This document shows, piece after piece, positions 17,910-26,271 of a stretch of 64,000 nucleotides of DNA (positions are counted from its first letter, which is position 1; each line of letters begins with the position of its first letter). Position numbers and translations under genes: made by a program. The notes below the pieces were generated by a model that worked only from the letters and a program-made list of their open reading frames with translations, was not told the DNA's origin and searched no databases. Source of the DNA: Alphaproteobacteria bacterium HGW-Alphaproteobacteria-18 (GTDB lineage: Bacteria; Pseudomonadota; Alphaproteobacteria; Caulobacterales; Hyphomonadaceae); contig PHEH01000002.1 of assembly GCA_002841155.1 (NCBI GenBank), positions 186,001 to 250,000 on the forward strand. Reading direction: 5' to 3'.

Positions 17910-19357
17910 GCGGCGGACTCCTTGAAATCTGGCTGGCGGGCGCCGGCGCCGAACCAGGCAAAGCCGGACGCTTCGGTGACGATGGAGGCGATGCGGCCCT
18001 GCTCTGCGGGCAGGCCCGCGACCTCACCGATGATCAGGAGCGCGGGGCCGCGGATGCCTTCTTCTTCGACGAGGTATGGCAGCTCGGCCAGCGTGCCGAA
18101 GACGCGCAGCTCATCGGCGCGCGTGCCGTTCTCGATGATGGCGACGGGGGTTTCCGGGGCGCGGCCAGCGGCGACGAGTTTCTCGGCAATGGCCGGGGCG
18201 GTGTCGACGCCCATGAAGACGACGACCGTCTGGGCCAGACGCGCCAGCGCCGGCCAGTCCAGATCAGGCACGCCGCCTTCCTTGGCATGGCCGGTGACGA
18301 AGGTGAGGGTCTGGGCGTGGTCGCGGTGGGTGAGCGGGACGCCGGCAGAGGCCGCGCAGCCGAGCGCGGAGGAAATGCCGGGCACGACGTGAACTTCGAC
18401 GCCTTCGGCGCGGACGGCTTCAAGCTCTTCTCCGCCCCGGCCGAAGATGAACGGGTCGCCGCCCTTCAGGCGCACGACGCGCAGGCCTTCCTGGGCTGAG
18501 GCGACGAGGCGGGCATGGATCTCGGTTTGCGGAACGGAATGGTCGCCCTTGGATTTGCCGACGGGCACGCGGGCGGCGTCGCGGCGGATGAGGGCGATGA
18601 TCTCCGGGCTGACGAGGCGGTCGTAATAGACGACATCGGCCTCCTGGATAAGGCGGAGGGCTTTGAGTGTCAGGAGTTCAGGGTCACCCGGGCCGGCGCC
18701 GACGATATGCACCACGCCGCGCGCGCGGCCGGTGGCGCGGGCCTGCTGGCGCAGCAGGGTTTCGGCGCGCTCAAGGTCTCCGGCATAGGCCGCCTCGGCG
18801 GCGGGGCCGGTGAAGGCGCGCTCCCAATAGCGGCGGCGGGCGGTTTTTTCCGGGATTGCCTCGGCCACAAAGCCGCGCAGCGAGCGGGCGAGCGCGGCAA
18901 GATCGCCCACACGCTGGGGCAGCAGGGCCTCAAGCTTGGCGCGGATGGATTTGGCGAGCACGGGCGCGGCGCCGCCCGATCCGATGGCGGCAACGATTTC
19001 GCCCCGGTCGAGGATGGACGGGACGGTGAAATCGCAATCTTCGGGCTGGTCGACGACATTGACGGGGATGTTGCGGGCGCGGACGGCGGCGAGGGCGCTT
19101 GCGCGATGGCCAGCATCTTCCTCGGCGATGATGACGAGGCGGGCGCCTTCGAGGGCGGTGGCCATTTCGGAGCGCGGCAGGATCACTACCCGGCGGGCAA
19201 ACTCAGATGTGAGCGCGCCATCCTCAAAGCCGCCCACGAGCACGACATCTGCGCCGGACTCGTTGAACAGGCGCAGCTTACGCGCCGCTTCTTCACCGCC
19301 GCCAAAGACGACGATCCGGGCGCCTTCGAGGTTAAAGAAGGCCGGGAACTGGCGCAT
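17906..19357 (-). CDS. cysG: siroheme synthase (uroporphyrinogen-III C-methyltransferase / precorrin-2 dehydrogenase / ferrochelatase)
   Basis: 'FFNLEGARIVVFGGGEEAARKLRLF' and 'VHIVGAGPGDPELLTLKALRLIQEADVVYYDRLVS' domains; start MRQFP at 19357. Confidence 0.95.
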   Translation of the reverse strand: MRQFPAFFNLEGARIVVFGGGEEAARKLRLFNESGADVVLVGGFEDGALTSEFARRVVILPRSEMATALEGARLVIIAEEDAGHRASALAAVRARNIPVNVVDQPEDCDFTVPSILDRGEIVAAIGSGGAAPVLAKSIRAKLEALLPQRVGDLAALARSLRGFVAEAIPEKTARRRYWERAFTGPAAEAAYAGDLERAETLLRQQARATGRARGVVHIVGAGPGDPELLTLKALRLIQEADVVYYDRLVSPEIIALIRRDAARVPVGKSKGDHSVPQTEIHARLVASAQEGLRVVRLKGGDPFIFGRGGEELEAVRAEGVEVHVVPGISSALGCAASAGVPLTHRDHAQTLTFVTGHAKEGGVPDLDWPALARLAQTVVVFMGVDTAPAIAEKLVAAGRAPETPVAIIENGTRADELRVFGTLAELPYLVEEEGIRGPALLIIGEVAGLPAEQGRIASIVTEASGFAWFGAGARQPDFKESAA

Positions 19358-19373
19358 GGCGCAAACTTTCTTA

Positions 19374-19462
19374 TTAGAGACACTACAGGGACGGATACAC
19401 AAAACCCGCTTGACGCCTCAGGCGCAACGGGCAACCCCTACAGCGATCATTTAGAGAAACTA
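19374..19462 (+). promoter_or_regulatory. divergent cysG / lysR control region with near-identical 12-mer direct repeat
   Basis: TTAGAGACACTA (19374-19385) and TTAGAGAAACTA (19451-19462), one beside each divergent start codon. Confidence 0.5.
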
Positions 19463-19465
19463 TCT

Positions 19466-20398
19466 ATGTCAGAACCGTCCGATCGCCTACCCCCGCTCAA
19501 TGCCCTGCGTGCCTTCGAGGCTGCGGCGCGGCGCCTGTCGTTCACCCAGGCGGCTGAGGAACTGAATGTGACGCCCGGCGCGATTTCACAGCAGATCCGC
19601 CAGCTGGAAGACTTCGCCGGGACACCGCTGTTCAAGCGTACGGGGCGTTCCGTTCTGTTGACCGATGCCGCGCAAGCGAGCCTGCCGCTGGTGCGCGAGG
19701 CGTTTGAGCGGATCGCCGAAGCGGGCCGGGTGATGCAGGCCCCTGCCCGCAAGGGGCGGGTGATGATCTCCTCGGCGCCGTCTTTTGCGGCCAAGTGGCT
19801 CGCCCCGCGCCTGGAGCGGTTTCAGCAGCAAAATGAAGGCATCGAGGCCTGGATTTCAGCCGACATGTCGCTGACCGATTTCAATACGGCCGACGCCGAC
19901 ATCGCCATCCGCTATGGCAGGGGCATTTATGACGGGCTGAAATCGGAAAAGCTGATGGATGAGACGGTGTTGCCGGTCTGCTCGCCGCGCCTGCTGGAAG
20001 GGCCGAATGCCATCCGAAAGCCCGAAGACCTGCGCCACCATACGCTGCTGCATGATGAAAGCTCGGAGAACGACCCCTCCTGCCCTGACTGGACAAGCTG
20101 GCTGCGCGCGCATGGTGTGACCGGTGTTGAGGGCGGGCGGGGCCCGCGTTTCAATCAGGGTATCCTAGTGATCGAGTCGGCCGCGGCCGGGCGCGGCGTG
20201 GCGCTCGCCAAGCAGGCGATTGCCGCCGCTGACCTGGAAGCCGGGCGGCTGGTGGCGCCGTTTGCCAATGGCTCGATCCCGATTGATTTTGGCTATTGGC
20301 TCGTCTGGCCCAAGGGGCGGCATCTTTCGCCGGAAGTGCGCGCCTTCATCAAATGGATCAAGGATGAAGCGACCAGCAGCGAAGTGGTCGGCGTCTAG
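19466..20398 (+). CDS. LysR-family regulator (GcvA-like)
   Basis: 'LPPLNALRAFEAAARRLSFTQAAEELNVTPGAISQQIRQLEDFAGTPLFKRTGRSVLLTDA' LysR HTH; start at 19466 (longer upstream ORF is antisense to cysG). Confidence 0.92.
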   Translation: MSEPSDRLPPLNALRAFEAAARRLSFTQAAEELNVTPGAISQQIRQLEDFAGTPLFKRTGRSVLLTDAAQASLPLVREAFERIAEAGRVMQAPARKGRVMISSAPSFAAKWLAPRLERFQQQNEGIEAWISADMSLTDFNTADADIAIRYGRGIYDGLKSEKLMDETVLPVCSPRLLEGPNAIRKPEDLRHHTLLHDESSENDPSCPDWTSWLRAHGVTGVEGGRGPRFNQGILVIESAAAGRGVALAKQAIAAADLEAGRLVAPFANGSIPIDFGYWLVWPKGRHLSPEVRAFIKWIKDEATSSEVVGV

Positions 20399-20399
20399 G

Positions 20400-22364
20400 T
20401 CAGAGCGCGGCGTCGAGCAGCAGGAAGGCGGCGAGGCGCGGGCTGGCATTGCGGCTGGTGCTCTGGGTCTGCTCAAGGGCCGCGAGCGCGTCGGCGCGCT
20501 CAAAGCGGACGAACTGTTTGGCCATGTCCATCAGGCGCGGATCACCGCGCAGGCGCTGGACGACGCGGTCAAACTGCTTGCCGCCCTGCTCGATCGTGGC
20601 GGCGTGACGATCTTTTTCGCCCCGCTGGGCAGCTTCGGCGATGCGCCGCTTGGCCTTGGGCTTCAGCGCGTCTGAGAGCGGGATGCCGGAATTCTGCAGG
20701 CGCTCGACCACCGCTTCGGCAATCGTCTCGCGATCCGCCTGGGGCGGGGCCTGATCCTTGCTGATGTCAGAAATGATTTCACGCCAGGGCGCCGGGCCGC
20801 TGCCATTGTGGCCGTTATGGCCATTGGAGGAAGATGGTACGTAGTCTGACGCTCTCCGGCGCGGGGGCTCAGGCGGGGTATCATCATGACGGCGGCGCAG
20901 GCTTGGCGCCGGGTGATCTGGCTCACGCGATGCGGGCGCTGAAGGCCCACGGCCAAGAACGACAGGCCCTTCCTGTTCCAGGATATCATGGTCATCGCTA
21001 CTGCGCGCAGCCGCCACAAGCGCTTCTGCGCTAGCCTCGAACAGGTCGTCATCCATGCTCTGCCGGGACGTGCCGGCCGGCGGGTTCATCGCGCCATTTC
21101 CGTAGGCGGAGGGCCGGGCGCTGTGGCTGTGGCCCGTCTGAAAGGGTTGAGACTGCTGGAAAGGCTGGGCGGGCTGCTGGGGCGCGGAGATGGGCGTGCG
21201 CGCCGCCGGCGGCGTCAGCGGCGCAGAGGCAGCGGCCGAGCCTGCGGGCATGTAAGGGCCAGCCAGACGGTCAAGCGCTTCACTTTCAAGGCGCGCGGCA
21301 AGGCCGGCAGCGCGCAGGGCGTAAGCCGCCTGCTCCCCGGTCTCGCGCAGCTTGCTCAGAGCACGGTTGGCTTCTTCGGCGGCAGCGCGCGTGGACGCGT
21401 TGATCTCGGCATTGGCGTGGCGAGCGCCATCAATGGCGGAGGCGACGGCATTCTTCAGCGCGTCACCCGTCGTGGCCGCAGCCGCAGCCGCCACTTCGCT
21501 GGCGCGGACGGCGGCATCAACCGTGCGGCGGGAATGTTCGAGCTTGTCTTCCACCCGGCTGATCGAGAAGGTCAGCGCCTCGGTGCGCCCGGAGGCGTCG
21601 CGCGCAAGATCATCGAGGGATTCCATCCGGCGGCTGAGTTCCTCGCCGGTCTCATGCATGGCGATCAGGCGCTGTTCCAGTGCCGCGTCGGCCCGGCCGA
21701 CTTCGTCACTCGCCGTGCGGGCGGCGGTGATCATCAGTTGGGCCTGGCGCGGGATAGCGTCGCTCATCGCGGTGACCTGGGCGCGCAGATCACGGGCGAG
21801 GGTTTCGAGCGCGTGACGCTCCTCCCCCAGACGGTCTGCCAGGTCTCGCGCGTTATCGGCGGCGGCGTAGGAGACAGATTCGAGGCGCAGGCGTTCATCG
21901 CCGATCTCGCCCGCCATCGCCTTCATGGCGGAGAGGGCGTGAGCCATCGCATGGTCAATCTCGGAGGCGGACTGTTTCATCTGCTCGGCAAAGGTGATGC
22001 CTTCATGGCCGGCTTCACGGGCAGGCGCCATCAGGCGGGCGGCCGCTTCCAGCACCAGCGCATTGGCCGCAGCAGACCGGCGGCTAGCGCGGGCCATGTA
22101 TCCGGCCGCCACCATCAGGAGGGCCGGGATCAGCGCAGCTATACCTACGGCGACAAGGAGGGCGGGATGATACTGGCTGAGGAAGGCGATCCCGCCGAGG
22201 CCGATGAGCGCGGCGGCGAGGCCAGCGAGCCAGAGGAATGCCGAGACATAAGCGAGGGAAACCATCCAGCCACCCCCATATTGGGCAGCCTCATAATTCT
22301 GCGAGGCCTCGTGTCGGACAAGGTCATCCCGGCCGGACCGGCGCGCAGAAGGGGCTTCCGTCAT
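20400..22364 (-). CDS. membrane-anchored coiled-coil protein of unknown function
   Basis: Two N-terminal TM helices, long Ala/Glu-rich coiled coil, Pro-rich linker, C-terminal conserved-looking region; start MTEAP at 22364. Confidence 0.75.
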   Translation of the reverse strand: MTEAPSARRSGRDDLVRHEASQNYEAAQYGGGWMVSLAYVSAFLWLAGLAAALIGLGGIAFLSQYHPALLVAVGIAALIPALLMVAAGYMARASRRSAAANALVLEAAARLMAPAREAGHEGITFAEQMKQSASEIDHAMAHALSAMKAMAGEIGDERLRLESVSYAAADNARDLADRLGEERHALETLARDLRAQVTAMSDAIPRQAQLMITAARTASDEVGRADAALEQRLIAMHETGEELSRRMESLDDLARDASGRTEALTFSISRVEDKLEHSRRTVDAAVRASEVAAAAAATTGDALKNAVASAIDGARHANAEINASTRAAAEEANRALSKLRETGEQAAYALRAAGLAARLESEALDRLAGPYMPAGSAAASAPLTPPAARTPISAPQQPAQPFQQSQPFQTGHSHSARPSAYGNGAMNPPAGTSRQSMDDDLFEASAEALVAAARSSDDHDILEQEGPVVLGRGPSAPASREPDHPAPSLRRRHDDTPPEPPRRRASDYVPSSSNGHNGHNGSGPAPWREIISDISKDQAPPQADRETIAEAVVERLQNSGIPLSDALKPKAKRRIAEAAQRGEKDRHAATIEQGGKQFDRVVQRLRGDPRLMDMAKQFVRFERADALAALEQTQSTSRNASPRLAAFLLLDAAL

Positions 22365-22375
22365 GTTATGTGTAT

Positions 22376-22392
22376 AACCTGCCTTGCAGGTT
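22376..22392 (-). promoter_or_regulatory. perfect 7-bp leader hairpin
   Basis: AACCTGC-CTT-GCAGGTT located 12 bp upstream of the ATG at 22364. Confidence 0.5.
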
Positions 22393-22445
22393 CCTGCGAG
22401 CGCTGATTGCACGCGAAGCGAGCGCTAGTGCCCTGTTTTTTCGAG

Positions 22446-22589
22446 TCAGGGCAGGATCGAAAGGGTTACCGATGAGTCACGCTGATCATCGGGTGCCTTT
22501 TCCGGGGAGGACGGCGCAAATTCCAGGCCGATCAAAGCGAAGATTGCGGCCAACACGATATTACGGACGAAAATCAGAAATTCGGTCAT
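22446..22589 (-). CDS. small (47 aa) predicted membrane protein
   Basis: MTEFLIFVRNIVLAAIFALIGLEFAPSSPEKAPDDQRDSSVTLSILP*, one hydrophobic segment; below the ORF-track length threshold. Confidence 0.45.
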   Translation of the reverse strand: MTEFLIFVRNIVLAAIFALIGLEFAPSSPEKAPDDQRDSSVTLSILP

Positions 22590-22757
22590 GATCGTATATC
22601 CAGAAGCCTGAAGGCCAGTTTTTCCTTGAGCCGCCTGATATCAGAAACAGACCTTCCGGGCAATCTGTCTGGCTTGAAAGAATCTACCTCCGGTGCGCCG
22701 GTTAACGCCGTGCTAACCACGCCGCCGCAGGGTCTCCCTCACCTATAGGAGCCCTTG

Positions 22758-23168
22758 ATGCCCGCCGACACTCCCCTGCCCGTTCTCGACCTTGACCATC
22801 TTTCGGCAATGACGGGGGCGGATACGGAGCTTTCCCTGGAAGTGCTTGGCATCTTCCGGGAGCAGGCCCAGCTCTGGGCCCGGATGCTCGACCCGCGCAG
22901 CGAAGCACGCCAATGGGCGGACGCGGCCCACACGCTGAAAGGCGCAAGCCTTGGTATTGGCGCGCTGAAGCTGGCAGCGGCCTGCGAGCGGGCAGAAAAG
23001 GCTGGCCGGTCAGAGAGCCCGCCGAGCCCGGCGCATGCCTCGGTCCTGCTGGGCGACGTCAAGGACGCGCTGGGCGAAGCGCTCGAAGCGGCCGCCCGCG
23101 CCGCTTACGATTTGGGGGCACCGGGGGCCTCTTCTGGGGCCTCATCGGGGACGCGCAGCGCGTCATAG
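22758..23168 (+). CDS. Hpt (histidine phosphotransfer) domain protein
   Basis: 'WADAAHTLKGASLGIGALKLAAACERAEKAG' Hpt motif with phospho-His; AGGAG before ATG at 22758. Confidence 0.85.
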   Translation: MPADTPLPVLDLDHLSAMTGADTELSLEVLGIFREQAQLWARMLDPRSEARQWADAAHTLKGASLGIGALKLAAACERAEKAGRSESPPSPAHASVLLGDVKDALGEALEAAARAAYDLGAPGASSGASSGTRSAS

Positions 23169-23473
23169 CTTTCAAATTCATAGGCAATGCAGCGGTCGAT
23201 CAGCGCGCGCCAGACAGGCTCGGCAATCGCCGGCGAGAGGCCGTGTCTGGGGCATTCCGCCTTTACCTTGGCCACAACATCCTCGATCCGCGCGCGGTCA
23301 TGCACGGCGGCGCGTGGGCCCTTGATGCGGGCGGCGGCATTCATGAAGGATTGCCGCTCGGCGAGGATCTCGACCAGCAGCCGGTCGATCCGGTCGATCT
23401 CATAGCGCACGTCCGCCATCGTCTGTGCGGTGTCTGACGTGTGCTTGCGCGCGTCGGAAGTATAGGTCGTCAT
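23105..23473 (-). CDS. chorismate mutase
   Basis: 'VRYEIDRIDRLLVEILAERQSFMNAAARIKG' AroQ-type helix. Confidence 0.85.
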   Translation of the reverse strand: MTTYTSDARKHTSDTAQTMADVRYEIDRIDRLLVEILAERQSFMNAAARIKGPRAAVHDRARIEDVVAKVKAECPRHGLSPAIAEPVWRALIDRCIAYEFESYDALRVPDEAPEEAPGAPKS

Positions 23474-23551
23474 GCGGCCTCTCAGCTCTTTCGCCTTGCC
23501 CTATATGGGCCTTGGCCGCGCCGCAAGGGAACGGGGCGCTGCGCCGCAGCT

Positions 23552-24529
23552 TCAGGCCTTGAGTTTCGGCAGCCCGGTCTGGGCCCGCAGGCGGGCGATC
23601 ATGTCTGGCACCTTGCGCCCGGCGATATAGCCCCAGGGCGTCTGGAAGGCAGCGCTGCCGATGGCCGCAAGGTGGGGTTTGAGGCGGACCATGTCCTTGA
23701 AGAGGACCATCAGGACGGCAAAATTATTGTGCGCAAAGCCTGCCTCGGCAAAGGAGAGCTCCGGCGCGGCCGTGAAGGCCTGCCGGAAACGATCATCGAG
23801 TTCGGCGACTTCGGCCCGGAACGCCTCGGACTTCACCTTGTCGCGGAAGGCGGCGATTTCAGCTTCATTCTCGTTCATGGCGGTCTGGTAGAGCCATTCC
23901 TCGATCCAGGCGCGCGCCTTCAGCGCCAGAAAAGAGGCGTTCGGCGCCCCGTCCATCGCGGTCTCGGCGGCCGCATGCATCTGCCCGGTGCTGCCATGCC
24001 ATTTCGGGGCGAGGTAACTCATCCGCGCCAGCTCTGCCAGGACATTGGCTTCCCCGCTGGCCCGCAGATCTTCTGTCACCGCCTCAAAGCCGCCCGGCGG
24101 AGCGCCGGTCAGCATCATCGCGCGGAAGCGGAAGCCGTGCAGCGCGCTGTCGCCGGGGGTGAGCCCGGCTGCCGCGCCAAGCAGGTCTTCGGCGACGGCG
24201 GCCATCTCAGCCATGTCCATCACCTGTGACTGGCTCGTGCGGTCGGCGGTGGCAAAGCCGCGCAGCCGGTGAGCCCAGACATAATGCAGCCCGCCGGCGA
24301 GGGCATACATCGCCGGATGGCTGTCGAGCCTTGGCAAGGCCGCGCCGATTTCCGAGACTTGGCCCAGCCCATCGAGGAAGTGCAGCCGGTCTGCGGGCGC
24401 AAGGCCGGCATAAAGGGCGGCGAGCTCTGCCCCCTTCCCCGCCTCAAGCAGCGCCAGGCCCGGCAGCACATGCCGGTTGCCTTCCGTCAGATCGAAACCG
24501 GACGTCTTTTTCCCGAACAGGCCGAGCAC
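23552..24529 (-). CDS. hypothetical protein
   Basis: 325 aa; 'MLGLFGKKTSGFDLTEGNRHVLPGLALLEAGKGAELAALYAGL'; no family assigned with confidence. Confidence 0.7.
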   Translation of the reverse strand: MLGLFGKKTSGFDLTEGNRHVLPGLALLEAGKGAELAALYAGLAPADRLHFLDGLGQVSEIGAALPRLDSHPAMYALAGGLHYVWAHRLRGFATADRTSQSQVMDMAEMAAVAEDLLGAAAGLTPGDSALHGFRFRAMMLTGAPPGGFEAVTEDLRASGEANVLAELARMSYLAPKWHGSTGQMHAAAETAMDGAPNASFLALKARAWIEEWLYQTAMNENEAEIAAFRDKVKSEAFRAEVAELDDRFRQAFTAAPELSFAEAGFAHNNFAVLMVLFKDMVRLKPHLAAIGSAAFQTPWGYIAGRKVPDMIARLRAQTGLPKLKA

Positions 24530-24532
24530 GCC

Positions 24533-25405
24533 TCAGCCGCCCGGCTGCAGCTTGTCCTGCGTCTTGGTGTCGAAGTCGCTGGCATCGTGGCGTTCCCAGA
24601 GCTGGCTTTCGGGCTTGCCGAAGGTGCGGTTGACCATCCGGCCGCGCTTGACAGCGGGGCGCTCTGCGATCTGTGTCGTCCAGCGCTGGACATTCTTGTA
24701 GCTGTCGACTTCCAGAAACTCGCCCGCTTCATAGAGGACGCCCTGCGCCAGAGCGCCATACCAGGGCCAGATCGCCATGTCGGCAATCGTGTATTCGTCG
24801 CCGGCCATATATTCATGGGCCGCAAGATGGCGGTCGAGCACGTCCATCTGGCGCTTGGTTTCCATCGCGTAGCGATCAATGGCGTACTGGATCTTCACCG
24901 GCGCGTAGGCATAGAAATGGCCAAAGCCGCCGCCGAGGAAGGGCGCCGAGCCCATCTGCCAGAACAGCCAGCTGAGCGCTTCAGCGCGCTTGGGCTGGGA
25001 TTTGGGCAGGAAGGCGCCGAACTTCTCGGCAAGGTACATCAGGATGGCGCCGGATTCGAACACCCGCACGCCCGAATCCAGCGAGCGGTCAAACAGCGCC
25101 GGGATCTTGGAGTTGGGGTTGATGTCGACAAAGCCGGAGGTGAACTGGTCGCCATTGCCGATATTGACCAGCCAAGCATCATATTCGGCGCCCGAATAGC
25201 CAAGCGCCAGAAGCTCCTCAAGCATCACCGTGACTTTGACGCCATTGGGGGTGCCCAGCGAATAGAGTTGTAGCGGGTGCTTGCCAACGGGGAGGGCCTT
25301 CTCCTGCGTCGGGCCGGCGATGGGACGGTTGATATTGGCAAAACGTCCGCCCGCATCCTTGTTCCAAGTCCAGACTTTCGGGGGGATGTAATCGGAATCT
25401 GACAT
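24533..25405 (-). CDS. yghU: glutathione-dependent disulfide-bond oxidoreductase (YghU-like GST)
   Basis: 'LQLYSLGTPNGVKVTVMLEELLALGYSGAEYDAWLVNIGNGDQFTSGFVDINPNSKIPALFDRS'. Confidence 0.92.
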   Translation of the reverse strand: MSDSDYIPPKVWTWNKDAGGRFANINRPIAGPTQEKALPVGKHPLQLYSLGTPNGVKVTVMLEELLALGYSGAEYDAWLVNIGNGDQFTSGFVDINPNSKIPALFDRSLDSGVRVFESGAILMYLAEKFGAFLPKSQPKRAEALSWLFWQMGSAPFLGGGFGHFYAYAPVKIQYAIDRYAMETKRQMDVLDRHLAAHEYMAGDEYTIADMAIWPWYGALAQGVLYEAGEFLEVDSYKNVQRWTTQIAERPAVKRGRMVNRTFGKPESQLWERHDASDFDTKTQDKLQPGG

Positions 25406-25563
25406 GGGGCGTTTCCTTCAGCGTGAATGCCATCTTGCAGTCTTAAGGTTTGACTTAAACCGCATTTTACAAGGCGCAAAGCCTGCGGCCCGCGATTACG
25501 CCTTGCCGGGCTGGCGGAGTTGCCGTAGTTGGAGAGGACATTTCGTAACTAACGGAGTTTCAT

Positions 25564-26271
25564 ATGAACCCTCCCCGCCAGTCCCTTGCGCTCTCGGGCG
25601 CGTTCAGTGAAGATCATGCCAAGGCCTATGACAACCAGTTCTCCGCGCTGAGCGGGGTCCAGGCCTGTATCCACCTTCTGACCGATGCCTATCTGGCGGA
25701 ATTGCCGGAAGATGCGCGCATTCTGGTGGCCGGGGCAGGCACGGGCGCCGAAGTGCGCTACCTCGCCCCGCGTCATCCCGGCTGGCGCTTCACGCTGGTG
25801 GACCCCTCTGCGCCGATGCTGGCCATCGCCCGCAGCCATGCCAAGGCCGAAGGCTTTGCGGGCCGCTGCACCTTTCATGAAGCCTATGTTTCAGAAACGC
25901 CGGTGGAAGCCCATGACGGGGCGACCAGCCTGCTCGTCTCCCACTTCCTGACCGACGCCGCCGCCCGCCAATCCTATTTCCAGGACATCGCCGCCCGCCT
26001 GAAACCGGGCGCGCGCTTTATCAATGTCGATCTGAGTACGGATAATGACGCGCCATCCTTCGAGGGCATCATGGGCCTCTGGATGGACCTCTTCCGTCTT
26101 GGGGGGCAGACGGAGGAAAGCCGGGCCAACTATCTGAAAGCCTATGGCCGGCAATTTGCCGCGCATGGCCCCGAAGCCGTCGCCAAAATGATTGAGGCGG
26201 CGGGCTTTACGCCCCCCGCCCCGGTATTTCAGGCCGCACTGATCCGCGGCTGGACCGCGATACGGGCCTAG
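25564..26271 (+). CDS. class I SAM-dependent methyltransferase
   Basis: '[38 protein letters not shown]'. Confidence 0.88.
   Translation: MNPPRQSLALSGAFSEDHAKAYDNQFSALSGVQACIHLLTDAYLAELPEDARILVAGAGTGAEVRYLAPRHPGWRFTLVDPSAPMLAIARSHAKAEGFAGRCTFHEAYVSETPVEAHDGATSLLVSHFLTDAAARQSYFQDIAARLKPGARFINVDLSTDNDAPSFEGIMGLWMDLFRLGGQTEESRANYLKAYGRQFAAHGPEAVAKMIEAAGFTPPAPVFQAALIRGWTAIRA

Noticed and set aside
18515-19465. Upstream extension of the LysR ORF (about 317 codons)
   Set aside because: Antisense to cysG; the LysR HTH begins at 19466.
20988-22406. 472-aa + strand ORF
   Set aside because: Antisense to the coiled-coil protein, whose translation is much more protein-like.
25443-25461. TTAA-N8-TTAA and GGTTT-GACTT-AAACC dyad upstream of yghU as a CtrA site
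   Set aside because: Spacing is 8 rather than 7, so not a proper CtrA motif; the short dyad is weak evidence on its own.
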